Assembly (NCBI RefSeq): GCF_022201045.2
Contig: NC_068564.1
Location: 26,503,001 to 26,567,000 of the forward strand
Origin: Citrus sinensis
Lineage: Eukaryota > Streptophyta > Magnoliopsida > Sapindales > Rutaceae
Reading direction: 5' to 3'
Length of the DNA: 64,000 nucleotides
Shown here: piece after piece, positions 37,006 through 50,560 of the stretch
How the letters are laid out: each line of letters begins with the position of its first letter
How positions within the stretch are numbered: the first letter of the stretch is position 1
Notes under the pieces: model-generated
What the model saw: the letters and a program-made list of their open reading frames with translations, nothing else
Database searches by the model: none
What the model was told of the DNA's origin: nothing
Made by a program: the position numbers and the translations under genes

Positions 37006-37869
37006 TTAGCTAAAAGGCCTATTGGTGATTTCTGTATTTTGTATGCCAAACTTTTGATTGGTTTGCTTCCTCTGCCGCTCTGCCCATCCTGTATTTTACA
37101 TCGATGCTAAATGTACATTCCTATGATAGGAAGACATAGTTTGGCATCTTGCATCAATATATCAATTGTTTCATAGTGCTTGATTTTTGGTATATACTTA
37201 ATTTATTTTCATACAACCCACCTGAATGGCATGTATGGCAAACATAGGGAGAATGGGATACAATGAATTTATGCATTCATTAGACACTATTCCATTTTTA
37301 TTTCTGCACATTCTTCAAACCAGTGATTAGCTGATGTCATTTTGCAGTATTGTGAAAAAAGTTGCAGTTATTGCACAATGAAACTTCGTACGAGGTCATC
37401 AGAATACTGCACTAGCTCAGACAGTGACATGTATTTTACTATGATTTAGTTGCTGATAGTAGCCATATTATCAGTAATGGAAAATGTAGTAGAATGGAAT
37501 GTAAAATAATCAAAGCTGCACTTGCATTGGATGTGAAAATTTACAGAATACCATTTCACTAGTCTTCTTACAGCAACACTCCAGAAATTCCAAAAATCTA
37601 CTATACACTTGGTACAATTCTTTACACACCCTCATCTTGGTTACAGTTCTTAGGTGCCGTAAAAACATCAGAGCACACTCCATGGCACACCCGCCCTTGG
37701 CCAAACTGGCTGCCGTGATTCATCAATAGGGAAGACATTTCACATGAACTCAATTAGTTAGCAGTGATTCCCTAAGCAATAAAATTTAGGGAATCGGATG
37801 CACTTATTGCATCAACATAGAAATCTATGCCTTTCAGCCAAAATCCAGTCTGTTCCTCAAATGAATCAT
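37006..37869. other. Convergent 3' flanks
   Basis: The gap between the stop codons of two convergent genes, the SPIRAL2-like gene (+) and the DNA polymerase (-). It should hold both 3' untranslated regions. No other gene or repeat was seen. Confidence 0.6.
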
Positions 37870-40800
37870 CTATTTTGCAGAATACCAGTTTTGAGCACAC
37901 TTAGCATCAACAGATAGGTCAACTCTAAGATTATTCTTCCCATTGAAGGGTTTGGACATGCATTCGACAACTATGGCCTTCGCAACTTCAGCCGACTCGC
38001 TTGGACCTTCTAAGATTACTTCATCATGAACCTGCTTTCCAGACAGTAATCAGTTTTTGCAATAATATTCATAACTGAGTCCATTCAAAAGCGAAAGTCG
38101 AAGGAAATGAACATGTAAGAATTCCAGGAGCACGACAGACCAAGACAAGACATGAGTTTAATAGACTCGAATGGGAGCATATGAAGCTAAAAATTTTCTG
38201 TCTTTGCACTGCTATGTAGACTGCGGTTTTAAAATCTGCTTTACCAATTTGTTGGAAGCAGATCACGGTTAAACCAGAGATGATAACAGTGAGAAAACAA
38301 TGGAAGATAAGATTTTTATATATGCGAATTTGAGATTACAGAAACAAAGTTAATATAAAGTTTGATCTTGGCCAAGACAACAACTGCAATATGTAAACCA
38401 GAGTCCGTGTTTGATCTTGGCACACCACATTACATAGGAATCCCATGTTTGGTAAAATCTTCTTGTTCACATTATGGTGTATTTTATGGTGAATTACAAT
38501 ACACCACAATGTGAGCAGAGCTGCATTACGGTGTATTATAATACATCATAATGCAGCCTTGAAGATTTACCAAACATGGGATGCATTGCATTTGCTAATA
38601 CAATCCCCTGGCAAGATACAATGACAATGATTGAAAAGAAACTAAATGAAAAGAAGAACAAAACCTGTAAAAGCAATTTCCATCCAAGTTCTTTCAAACG
38701 TGCATTCTTTGATATTTCTAACATGGCACACATGGCAACATCAGCAGCACTACCCTGTGACAATCACCCAAGTCTGTGTGAGAGAGAAGAGAGAATAAAA
38801 CTTAGAAGTGCAGGATGGAAAAGAAAAAACCTGCACTGGTGTATTAATAGCAGCCCGTTCAATATGATTTCTTTGAGAACGTGTGAGAGACTTTATTGCT
38901 GGGAATCTCCGAGCCCTTCCTAGCAATGTATGAACATGATTATCTATGCGGGATTCTTTTTTTCGAGCTTCTTGCCAAGTAAGAACTTCTTGTCTTTCAT
39001 TATACCAGAGATCAACTGTTTTCTTCGCTTCTTCCACGGAAACCTGAGAATAGAGATAGCAGCCACCATACATTAGTGGATCAACTTAATTATTTGAACA
39101 GTGAGAGCTACTCATTTAGGTCAAGCAGGCAACCACACCTTCCAATCCCGAGCAAGGCCCACAGGAGTTTTTCCATACGCAATAGAAAAATTAAGCATCT
39201 TAGCTTTTCTTCTTTCAGAGGCAAAGGCATCCTGACACAAAGTTTGCAATTCAGTTGGAACCAGCTACCATAATCAATTATTTCTCACTACTTTGCTAAA
39301 CAGAAGATTGTAGCAAGTACTAACTGATTACTTGTTCTGCCAAATGGGAATCAAGAAACTAATTTACTTGTTCTGCCATTATTAGTATACATTCATACCA
39401 CATTATAAGAAGATTCTGAAGATTACCTTCAATAATGGAACAGGGGGTTTATCTTCACCATGCCATTCAAGCAGCACTTGCCCTGTTTCAACAGCATTAC
39501 GTATATGTGGATACATATTCATTGCAGTCCTTGAATGGAAATCTCCACCAGCTTTGAAGGCATCCAACATGCTCTTACAATTGGCGAGATGTGCAAGAAT
39601 CCTAAGTTCCAGCTGTAACATGAATAGAAATTTAACATAACAAATTAAATTCCATAAAAAAGCTCATAACTCAATCAATTTACCTGCCCGTAATCAGCAA
39701 CAATAAGAGAATTTCCAGGTACAGCTATGAATGCCTGACGGATCTTATACCGGTCCTTCTCCAAAGCGGGTTGATTCTGATTTGAGAGTGAAAAAACATT
39801 AATAATCAATAATCTCTATCATGTTAGGGAAAAAATATGATGAATTCACATAATCTCATTTTATTGTTTTCAAATGTCATAAATATGACCACTAAAGAAT
39901 TTCAATCCAGACTCCAGTTCCACATGCTGTGTACACAATTTTAAGGAAACAGGGATGCTTTTGGGGTTGAAAATTGGAATTACTCAATCCCATAGGATTT
40001 TAACATAGAGATGCACTTAGATTTGCAAGCTATACGAAGTAAAAAGGGCTAAGGGGAGCTTTAATTAGCTTAAGAAGTAAATATGCTTTGCTTGAGTTAT
40101 ATAATGACAAGCACCAAAAGCAATTGTGGATCATTCAAAAATTGCAACCCTTAATATCTTCTGTGCTAAAGCTCTAACAACGGGAGCAGTTACACACACA
40201 TTTAAAAATAATTTTTGAGATTAAATTTATTCAGATTTATGAATGACAGAGAAAAATTGACCTGCAAATTTGGCCTCCTTGCTGACAAGCGCCCAGTTTC
40301 TGTGTTGATATTTAACGAACAATGAACACGTCCATTCTTGCCTGAAACATTACTCCCCTGCGGTAGAAAAGAACAATATTATCTCCATAAGTTTAGTGGA
40401 ACAAAATTTAAGGAAAAACAAAGAAAAGAAATGAATATTTAAATCAATTAAGAGAGGAATCAATCGAAAGAAAAGAGGATTGCCTCTCGAAAATCCAGGT
40501 TTTATCCTTCTTGAGATCTGATAGTTAAATGCTTCAAATGAAAGGTTTTGATTTCAAACCATGCAAGTGCTCTGACAGACCGATTCTTATAATTCATGAG
40601 ATAGTATCTAGTATCTAGGAAATACACTAGCAAGCTAAACCAGAGAACAATGAAGAAAAAATGGATAAGAAGCATGTAAAAGATAAGATTTCCAATAAAA
40701 AGGCAGCAGTATTGAGAGCTCCTGCTATATAGACTTTTTTCTTTTTCTTTTTTTTTTTTTTAACATGGAACTCAAAAGTGTATTAATGAAGAAAAATAAA

Positions 40801-43800
40801 AAAAGGGAGTGGACCAGTTGTCCACTAAGTAAGCAAAAAAGAAAAGCTTTAGTACTATAAAGACTAACTGATATCATATATCAGAATCATGAAATAATGT
40901 TGCCTGCCCATAGAATATAAAAAATAAGAGAAGAAATCTGCAAGATAACTATGCATCATTTCATAATCAAATACAGGTCATAGTTAAGGATTCAAAGCTT
41001 TCATGTTTATATATCCTAATTATTATTATTATTATTATTATTTATAGGCAAATAGCAGACAAAATATTGAAGTACAGTGGTACACATAAAAACAGCACAC
41101 AGGCACCGCATATAATCTACATGCAAATTGTTTTTACAGTAATATGGAAGATCAGCATGCAAAACTGGTAAAATAAGGCAATAGAAATCACCTGCAAGGG
41201 AAGGATGAAGTTGGATATCAAGGAGTCAATAGAGCAAACTTCACATAAAGCAGAAATGGCATCACAAGCTTCCCTTGCCTCCTGCTCTGTTGCAAATATC
41301 TTGTTATTTGATGCAACTGCACCCTTGTATTCTGTCTCTTCTGTACATCCAGAATCATCCAAGTCATGAGCCCCATCCACACAATCATACTCTGCAGAAA
41401 TGTTCCTAGCTAAGGTCTTTAAAGCGTCTCCACCAACAGAGGGCCAACCAGTGGCCGTGTACATCTCAGTTGGCAGATCAACGCCAATGCTGCGCAACGT
41501 GATATTGCGAAATTTTGAGGGAGTCTTCTTGCCTTCTGCAATCACTCCTTCAGTGTTGGGAACTTTGAAAATTCTCTCAATTGGAAGACTCTCTGAGTCA
41601 TCCTTGCTAAAATAAGAAATAAACACATTAGGAATCCAAACCTTTCCCCAGCCCCATTCTTGAAGTCATATAAACCGACCTTTTTTTCCAGTTAAAAGAA
41701 AAAAAAAATCCTATTCCCCACGCAGAGCTTGTGCAGACATGATAGTTTCGCTTTCCAACCAACATTAAAGTCAACTAAATGCTGTCTATCTATAGAAGCC
41801 TATTGAAAATTGGAAATTAAGAAAATATGGCAACACAATTTTCAAAGCCTGTAAGACACGTAAATCCTTCAGCTATAATAAATCAGTGAATTTGGAACAA
41901 CTTTCTAGTCTGAAAGAAAACCTTTTTAAGGGCATTCCAGAATTCATTACAATACTCTAAGCCTCAATTACTCGGAACATATTATAGTATGTAAATTTCA
42001 GGATAAATCAAAGGATATCATCCCTCAATGAGTCTTCTCTGGTATCAAAGACACCAATTCTTAATTGGAAGGAGATTTTGAGCTGATAAGTAGTCAGAGT
42101 CAAAGTATGGTTTTGATGTTTACCGGATTTCTTCAAGGAACGGACCTAAAATGCATTTCATTTGCAATATTCAACTAAATATTATGCAACTGTATAAGGC
42201 TATAAGCAAAAACATTTTACTTCTGCAACAGTAATCATTTTCATAATACAATGCAACAAAACATAATTATCATCTACAACAGTTAAACCAAACCTATTTT
42301 GCACCCATACTGGAATTATTAGTTTAATACCTGTTAGGCTTGCCACCAAATAAAAGCTGGCGCAGTTGTGTGTCACTTCCCACGTTCATATACTTAGCAT
42401 CAGGACAATGCTTAGATGCCCATTTTCGGAACCTGTTAACGGCAGCTTCTTGCTCTGCTCTGGCCACCTTCTCAATCTCAGAAAGATATTCCCGATCCAC
42501 CAACATCCCCTCAGTTTCCATTTTAACTAGAATCTCACCAAATGGTTGCCAGTATTCCTGATAAAAGTCAAACATGGATTTTCCTGGAACTGGTTTCCCA
42601 TCAAGTTTCCATGACATTTCTAAAAGTTTTTTTTTCAAGCTCTTATAAAGTTTCAGTGTGTTTATTGAATCAAAGGCAGAATAAGAGATCCACAACTCTC
42701 GCTCCTCTCTTTGAAGCTCTTCAACAGGAGCAATGGTGCTTATTTTGCCTGCAGATCCATCCTTTTTCAACTTTCTCCTGCCAAAGATATCTTTCATTGA
42801 TATTTTGCCCATGAAACCCTCATCTGTGTTGCCCATAGACATGTCTTTCTGATAAGCTTTCTTATCCTCAGACATGACTTTCCGATCACCTGTAAGTGCT
42901 TCAAGACTGTACCCACCCTCTGTGCGTCTCGATGAATCCCAAAGCCGTGCCATATGCATTGTGTCAGCATGAAAACCAGAAACCTTCAGCCCATAGTTCT
43001 CAAGGACATGGTTATCAAAGCTATAGTTATGCCAAACCTACACAAATGATAGCTGACTCTGTTAATATAAGATCATATGAAAAAGCAGACGACATAATTT
43101 TTTTTTTCTTTTTTGTGATCCAAGTAAACTAATACGGAGTAAAGCAGTTTGTTTAGCTAAGTAAAGGAAATTGGATCAGTTAAGTCTATAGAAGGTGGAA
43201 ACAGCTAGAAATCCACCATAAAAAGAGAGAGAGAGAGGAAACAGCTCTGCAACTGAGCAGAGTATTTCCTTTCTTTGATCGGCTTACAACACATTTTCCT
43301 CAACTAACATAGATAGCTATCTAAGGGGGAAATTGGAGTTTTAGGTTTCATCAAATCAATGAACTGTACCACATGGGTAGGAGAACATAGCATAGATGTA
43401 GAGGCAAACTTGTAACCCAGTAGACAGCAATGGGAACCCTAACTTAAATTGGAAAAGAGCAACAAAACTTGAGGAGAAAATGCACAGCGTAGGCAGTCAC
43501 CCTAAATCTTAAACCTGTCACTGCAAAGCAATGACAATAAAACTCCATCTAATTAAACCATAATATGTGAAAAATCAATTATCCAGAAATTTACTAAAGC
43601 GCATAACCAGTTGCAAGTCCAATACTTGAACCGTGCACCAATCACAAAATGACTGGTGCTGATTATCAAAGAAATATCCGCCAACCCATTTCTCCATACT
43701 GCTAACCAGATGATAAATATTCTAATTAAAAAAAGCGTGCATATGAAAAGGACTATAAACAAGAAAAAGACGTGGTGAAGGGGGAGGAAGGGTTCACCTT

Positions 43801-45310
43801 TTTGATGGATGGATCCTCAAAAAATGGAGCAAATTCATTCAAAAGGTCCCTGCCACCACCATCAAGAAGATCAACCCAGATGCAGGACTTCCCATTTCCA
43901 AAATCTGCTTCTGGTCCAGAATAAATACTGAAGCATATCACTTCTCCATGATCAACAGGTGTCTCTTGCTTCACATCAATTTTGGCCACCTATAAATATG
44001 CTATAATTAGATTCCTGTATGCACAAAACTAGGGTATCTACATTGAGTAAAATGTGTGCTTCTATACAGGAAGACATGCAAGGAAGAAGTAAAACAGAAG
44101 GCAACTAAGTACATCACTCATTACCTGCCAACCAAAAAAAAAAAAAGGTACCAATTTCAACTAGAAGAAGAAAAGAACAAAGTACCTCAGTATCACATGC
44201 ATGGACAAGATGCTTATATTTGTTTGTAAGCATCCATACAACCTTCTTTGCGGCAGAAACATTATCAACAACCATAACATTGCTGTAGAAGCTAGCAAGT
44301 TTACTGCGAAGAATCTCGAGTTTTTCACTATTTTCATTTTCTGAAGCCTTTTTGTTCTGGCCAGTACCTTCTGCAGCATCATTCTTAGGATTCTTTTGAT
44401 TGCTTCGCTTAAAACTAACTAGTTTTGGAGGAGGTGTATAGGAACTACCATCTTCAAAGCACTCAATCTCTGAGTTCCTGAAATCTGACAAGTTGGGAAC
44501 TGTCAAAACAGTGGCTCCTTTTCTCTCTTGATATTCTGCAACTTCCTTTTCATATCGCAAGCACTCCATATTAGTCATCTTGTCCAAGGGTATTTGATCA
44601 TTCACAAAGTCTTCGCTTTTTTCTTCACTGCCAGTAACTTGTTTAGTAACAGCCATCACAGATCCAGGATGATTCTTAGGATGGCCACCTACTGCACCAT
44701 TTCTGAGATCTGCTAGTCCCTTAAAAATGGGCTTCTTCTGCTGCTCAAATTTCTGAAAAAAATGTGGCTTAGAACTCATGATTGGAGAATAGAAACTACT
44801 GTCTTGCAAGCACTCAGTCTTTGATGAAGTAAGTGATCTGTTGTGCTTGGACTCCAGTATGTTGATAACAGTAGAAATGGCAGCTCTTTTTCTATCTTGA
44901 GCTTTTGCATCTTCCTTCTCATCTCTCGAGCTCTCTGTATTTGTCTGACAAGATTCTACTTCTTTCATTACATGCAGTCTGGTCGTTTCTGTCATCCACC
45001 CTCTCGAACTGTGGATAGTATTTTTTGCAGAAAATGTTTCATTGCTGAAATTAGAAGGATTAGGACGATAGAAGGATGCAACCTCCAGAAATTGTTTTCC
45101 ATGAAGTTTTTCTCTTTTTTCATCTATTTTTGGCAGATCAAAAGTTCCTTTCGAGGAGTAGTTTCCTTCAAAACTGTTGAGATCTTGGCAGAAAGGGACC
45201 ATCTTAGCTGATGAAGCACCCACCGAAAGTCTATAAGCATATTTTTTAATGGGAAATCTCCTAGCATTGTTAAAAGAACTATAAAATCGGGGAAAACTAC
45301 TCGACATCAT
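37870..45310 (-). CDS. POLIA: Organellar DNA polymerase I (plant POP, POLIA/POLIB type)
   Basis: Eleven coding exons join in phase: 44186-45310, 43798-43989, 42331-43037, 41192-41606, 40262-40357, 39684-39776, 39427-39612, 39139-39231, 38831-39043, 38665-38754 and 37870-38031. They give 1123 residues. The N-terminal 350 residues are Ser-rich and poorly conserved, and should carry plastid/mitochondrial targeting. The 3'-5' exonuclease has HACDTE (residues 370-375), VWHNYSFDNH (440-449) and YSAFDS. The polymerase has VADYGQLELR (motif A, about 871-880), RRKAKMLNFSIAYGK (motif B, about 945-959) and VHDEV (motif C, 1071-1075). All catalytic residues are present. It replicates and repairs organelle genomes. 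POLIA is chosen over POLIB because of the neighbouring genes. Confidence 0.94.
38439..38582. mobile_element. Small MITE in a DNA polymerase intron
   Basis: The ends ATCCCATGTTTGGTAAAATC and (reversed) ATCCCATGTTTGGTAAATC match over about 19 bp. The inside also folds, with GTGTATT/AATACACC words repeated in inverse order. About 144 bp, non-coding. No clear target duplication, so the superfamily is open. Confidence 0.65.
40735..40860 (-). mobile_element. Possible 3' tail of a truncated LINE in an intron
   Basis: A long T run (40741-40762) followed by AACATGGAACTCAAAAGTG and TATTAATGAAG. Read on the minus strand this is a short piece ending in poly-A, similar in layout to the 3' ends of the other LINEs in this window. 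No coding part remains and no target duplication was found. Confidence 0.3.
41018..41042. repeat. (ATT)n microsatellite
   Basis: About eight ATT units in the DNA polymerase intron at 40358-41191. Confidence 0.9.
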
Positions 45311-45847
45311 AATGTTGGGAAAGGTAGTGTTCGTTACGCAGCCTTCTCTCCTGAAATTTTTTTCAATGGAAACAATATCAAAGGCAGCAGAAGGTCAAGC
45401 AACCATGATAATATACAAATTGCTTCATGCCAAGTAAGAAAGGGAAACATCTCAAACAGCGCCAATAAGAATTTAGAACCGTATGCACAGCTCAAATCCA
45501 CTGAAAGCTGAACATCAGTACAGGATGACATTTGCAACATAACATATCATATCATAATCACACATAGCAACAATATGGCAAACCAAAACCCAGTTAACAG
45601 AATTAAAATGTGGGTGTTACATAATCTTCAAAAGTCAAAACCCAGATAGCAAAAGCTATGCACGCAAAAATATAATCTCTTTAACTTCTCCAATTGAACA
45701 AAGCAAAACTGTAAGTGGGTATCAAATAACCCTAAAAACTCAGAAAGCAAAAGCAATAAACAGCACAAAAACACAACAAATAATTTCATAATATAACAAA
45801 TTAGAGCCAAAATTATATATATATATATAAAAGAATTGAACCGAACC

Positions 45848-46180
45848 TTTTAAAAGAAGTGAGAGGGACATTAGGAGAGGAGCAAGGAGACCACTTTCTG
45901 GTGGTGAGATTCGGGGAGACTCCCATGACCGTTATCAAGTTCCCAACTTTTGTTCTGCTAAACAGCAGCTTGTTGCAAGCGGTGCTTGTGCTTGTAAGAG
46001 CCGTTTTGAAGGGTTTAAGAGGGGGCAGAACGGTAATAAAGGTGGGATTTTGAGGGTGGGGTTTAAGAGTGTGGCGGGTCTGTGTCTGTTTCTGTAGCTG
46101 AAATACCGAGAGTGGCCATCAACGGTCAGAACTCAGCAGTCGGCACTACTTAACGAGCCAGAGAGTCAGCGACAATGGTT
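45848..46180 (-). other. Probable 5' untranslated exon of the DNA polymerase gene
   Basis: On the minus strand a donor TTTTAAAAG|GTTCGG lies at 45847. An acceptor AAATTTCAG|GAGAG lies about 45 bp before the ATG at 45310. This implies a leader intron of about 490 bp. The leader exon itself is GC-richer than its surroundings. Its far end is a guess. A minus-strand open frame at 45334-45540 lies mostly in this intron and is not a gene. Confidence 0.5.
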
Positions 46181-48639
46181 ATAGCTAAAACCCTTACCCT
46201 TCGTTGCACTGGCGCCTTCATTATTACTTTTTTATTTTATTTTATTTTTCAATTTTTTGATTTTGGGTAATTTGTCAAAATCGCCCTTCAGGTATTGCGT
46301 ATTTGCAAAATAGATGTCAAGCATTGTTTATTTTTGAAAACCCTCTGCAAAATTTTGAAGTTTGACATTTGTTAACTGGTTAAGAGTAAAATCAAAGAAA
46401 TACTTGACAAAGTGAAATACTCAAGTTTTGCGTATGTAATCATTCATAATTATAATAAGTTATCATTTGTTTGAGACTAAGTTTAATTTAAATTCTTGGA
46501 TCCTTAGTATAGTAATATTATATAATCATAATAAATATCAAACCAAATTCAGTACGTTAACACTTTCTCTCTTAATTCATTTATAAAAACTGTTAAATAA
46601 ATAGACTAATTACATCTCTTTGCTCTTTCTTGATAAAATCTAAGCCAAAAACTGTCACTTTCGAGGTAAAATTGAAACAAAAAAATGAAAAATAAAGAAA
46701 TATCATGTTTCTAATTTTCAAATCAAATTAAACGCAATGGTAAGTCAACAAATAAAGAATGGCTCATTAAAAGACTATCAATTTTGTTAAACACATTTTG
46801 ATTGCAAAAGTCACTGTCTATAGACATAAAGTATTTTTGGATTTGGTTTTTCTAGTGGATCTAAAGAAACTAAATGCGTTTTTTATATGACTTATTTAAT
46901 AAATATAAGTAATTATTTAATTCCATAAGCTATTTTTAAATTTATTTTTGGTATTTAAATTTTTTAAATAGAACTTTTGAATATTAAATAAGTTATTTTA
47001 CTTCTATTTGTAAAATCTCAAATTTTAGGCTTTTAGAGTAGAAGTTTATTTAAATATTAAAATGTTTAAAAGATCCTCTATTTATTTGATAATCTTATTT
47101 CATTTATTTCGTAAAATAATTTTAAAAACATTATTTATTAAAATAATTTTATAACTTTTATTAAATGCTCTTATTGACAACTAAATAATTAAAAAAATTT
47201 TAAAAAAAACTCTACTTATAAAAGTTTTACTAACAATAGTTCTACTTAAATAAGTTTCATTTGAAAATCTATATTTAATGAAGCTTAAAAGTATCATGAT
47301 CATTTATCATTATGTATTGGTATGAATTTTGCTCCTTTTTTTTTCCTAAATTGTTTCATATGTACTTTTGCAAAGATTTCTCTCTCTCAAGTCAGGCCTT
47401 CATTGTATCTAACGGCGTTATGATACTTTCTCAGTTAAGTGATGGTCAACAAAAAATTTAACAGTCAACAAAAAATTTAACAGACGACAAGAGGATTTCA
47501 ATCAATAAAATGGCTTTTTCCATCTAATTGCAAATAGATCATACCTCAGGGGAGATTACTAAAAAGTACGCACAAGATAACAAACATTTTATACAGTCAC
47601 TGATGTCGACTTTGCCACGTGGGTAATTGTCATGTGTGGCTGTGTAGTTTTTCAGATTCTCTATTGATTTTTTAAAATTTTTATAATAAATCCCACTTTT
47701 TAACCAAAAAAAGTATTTAAACGGAAATCAAATCCCTTCGTGATTTATTAAAGTTTTGTCTGAGGTGATGTGTTTGCCTAATAGTAATTTGTTTAAAATT
47801 TAAAATAAATTAAAGTTATGTTATTTAACTTTTACTATTAAGTGGTATATATTTCAAATTCATATATAAAATGAGAAAAACAAATGAGCCAAACTTTAAA
47901 AAAAATTTCAAATTTTAGATATTTAACGCACAAATTTTAGTAGTGATTTCATCAAAGAATCAGTAGGTTTTTTATTTTGGCGCTTCATTATTAGTTGATT
48001 GCACCATCTCAACATATTAAAATGGTACGCTTGTCTTACAAAAAAAGTTCCTACTAAAATGTTTATGTGAATAAAATTCGAACATAACCAAATTTCAAAC
48101 ATTTTAATTTCCTCAAGACTTTTTTAATGATTGCACAACCTAGTTAGCATATATTATTGTTACTAATTACATTTTTTTCCCAAATACTGCATAATTTAAA
48201 GTAAACACCTGCTTGGTTGGTGAATAATGTGAACAAAATTTAAATAATAAAATTTTACCAATTAAATTAATTAATATATATTTTATTGAATAATTACATT
48301 AAATAATACACATTATTAATTTGAAGTTTTCTTAATACTAGATTAGTGTACATCGAGTTAAACCTCGGTTGTTCTTCAATATTCGATATCATGCCTTGCC
48401 TTAAGGATTTGACATATGATTCCAACATCAATTTGGTGGAACAATAGAATCATAATATTGTAGAAACTATTTGAAAATACTTGTTGAAGTTATTGGGACA
48501 AAAAAAAAAAAGGTCCATTTGAAGTAGGAAATAAAAATGATTTTAAAAAATTAAAATAGAAAAATTGGAAAAATAAATTGAACAAAATAAACATAAAAAA
48601 AGCTTTATCAAGATTTCATTGTTGATTATGATCTTTAGC
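46181..48639. other. Intergenic region, AT-rich
   Basis: No gene recognised. It contains the promoter side of the DNA polymerase gene and AT-rich sequence with short unsupported frames. A small direct repeat, TCAACAAAAAATTTAACAG, occurs twice at 47447-47482. Confidence 0.5.
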
Positions 48640-49534
48640 TCAACTTGTGGCTCTATCATTGCTCTTCTGCTACATTATACAAACAGAACCACAAGAAAAT
48701 TCCCAGCAAACTAAAACCATAAATAAACTAAAGATTATTAAATTAATAGTAATGGGGACTGATTTATACAATAAAAATCCCCAAAAATGTGGAAAACATA
48801 TACCTTGAAACAATATAATTGCAGTGGACAACGATTTTTTTTTTTTAATCTTTCTTATTAGTGAAATAAGTAGGTAAAATTGAAATTTAAATTTGGATAC
48901 TAACAATTGAATAAATTTTTTTCATTGTATTTATAATTAAACTAATTTTTTCATTAGATTAAAAAAAAAAAAGGAGAGACTATGACTCTATGAGAGGATT
49001 GTAAGCCAATTACAGTATCCATTTGCATTCTTCTTCTTATTTGAAAACTTTTGCCATCCCTCGACACCATCATGCTTTGTTGTAGTTGTAATTTCTTTAT
49101 TGTTTCTTTTTTTGTGAGCTAAATACTCTATTGCGGTTACGACATCGCTCATCTTGCCCTTAGTTCCAGCTTCTTCTTGCAGACTCATATTGCTGCCACT
49201 GCAAGTTCTTTGGTGGTGTTTGGTTGGCAGGAGAGAATAGAGGAAAAGAAAATAATTTAATTTCTATCTTTATTTTCATTGTTTGGTTGGATAAAATATA
49301 TAAGAATTTAATTTCCATTATCATTTAATTTTTTAACTTATTTATTTAATTAAATTTAATGAATGATTTAAGAAACTTAGCAAAATAAATAAACTTGTTT
49401 ATTTATTTATTTAATATGAAAATATAAAAATATAAATTAACCGTTGTCGTAACTTTGACGACCGTCGCCCGATATCTGCGGGACCATAGCTAGAACTCTA
49501 TTAGACCGTCGCCGGAACTCTACTAGACCAACGT

Positions 49535-49561
49535 TATATATATATATATATATATATATAT
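49535..49561. repeat. (TA)n microsatellite
   Basis: About 13 TA units directly beside the MITE at 49574. Confidence 0.9.
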
Positions 49562-49573
49562 GATAATTTTCCA

Positions 49574-49727
49574 ATCAGGGATTCCTAACTTTAATAAAGT
49601 TAGGGATTAGTTAAAAGACGAAATAAACACAGACTCCAATGCACTTTATTTTGTCATATAATATATTAAAATTAATTTTTTTTTTTGTGTTTTAACTAAT
49701 CTCTGACTTTAATTAAGTCAGGGATTG
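49574..49727. mobile_element. Small MITE
   Basis: The ends CAGGGATTCCTAACTTTAAT and (reversed) CAATCCCTGACTTAATTAAA lead into a shared AGATTAGTTAAAA block, so the two halves are inverse for about 50 bp. A relative lies in the intact ankyrin gene at 55916-56055. Non-coding. Confidence 0.6.
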
Positions 49728-49996
49728 ATATATATACATATATTAGGGCTTTTTAACATTAAAAAAAATTGGCATTGATATTAAATTGTATTTCATTACT
49801 AATATAGATAATTTAGTATTTATAGAGAGTTTAGTATTTAAGGTAAAGGATAAATTTGTCCAAAGAAAAAAATTGTAATTCTTTTTCCTATTAAATTTTA
49901 TGTCAAATTAAATAATGAAATTTAATTTCACTATTCTCCTCTACTCATTTCTTTTCCATTCTCTTTCATTCCACTCTTTTCCTTCTCTTCCCCCCC

Positions 49997-50560
49997 TTTT
50001 TTTAAATTAATAACCACTAAAGAGGTGGGGGGTTAGGCGGGACTCCTACCTATCATATAAATCAATAAAAAAGTAATTACATTAAGAGGGTAACATAACC
50101 CAAAACCTCCTAAAGCAGATGTAAATACATAAAAGTAAAAGAGAAAATACACCATCTATTGAAACAATAAATCAACAATCCTATCGTCTGACATGAGGGA
50201 AAGTTTGCGCATCTAAATGAAGAATGCTAGATAAGCCCGCATGTAGATCCTGAGCACACAAGAAATGTCGGCTAACCCGGTGAGAGCAAGCCTAATTGGC
50301 CAAAAAATCAACAACAAATGTAGCCTCCCGAAGTACATGTCTAATCACAATGTGAAAGGAAGATATCAAAGGACATACCCAACGTAACAAGTAAATATAA
50401 TCTTAACGAACAGGGCCTTGCGAGTGAATCCAAGAAACCACCGTGGTTGGGTTTGATTCTACCTCAAGTGCAGAGTACCCAAGTTGAGTAGCGAGCTCCA
50501 ACCCCTCGCAAACAACCATAAGCTCACCTTCTCCTCCCCTTTCTTTAAACCAGACCTAGC
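49997..50560 (-). mobile_element. 5'-truncated LINE, RNase H end only
   Basis: Read on the minus strand it has the end of a reverse-transcriptase-type RNase H domain (GELMVVCEGLELATQLGYSA, then WIHSQGP and LREATFVVDFLANQACSHR), broken by stops. A 3' tail follows, shown by the T run near 49997-50004. Truncation from the 5' side is typical of LINE insertion. It is a different copy from the one at 1.2-6.6 kb. Confidence 0.75.

Noticed and set aside
42896-43132. 78-residue plus-strand frame
   Set aside because: Antisense to a polymerase exon and part of an intron; no family likeness.
49210-49990. Possible large MITE starting GGTGTTTGGTTGGCAGG
   Set aside because: The right end is a CT-rich stretch without a convincing inverse match or target duplication.
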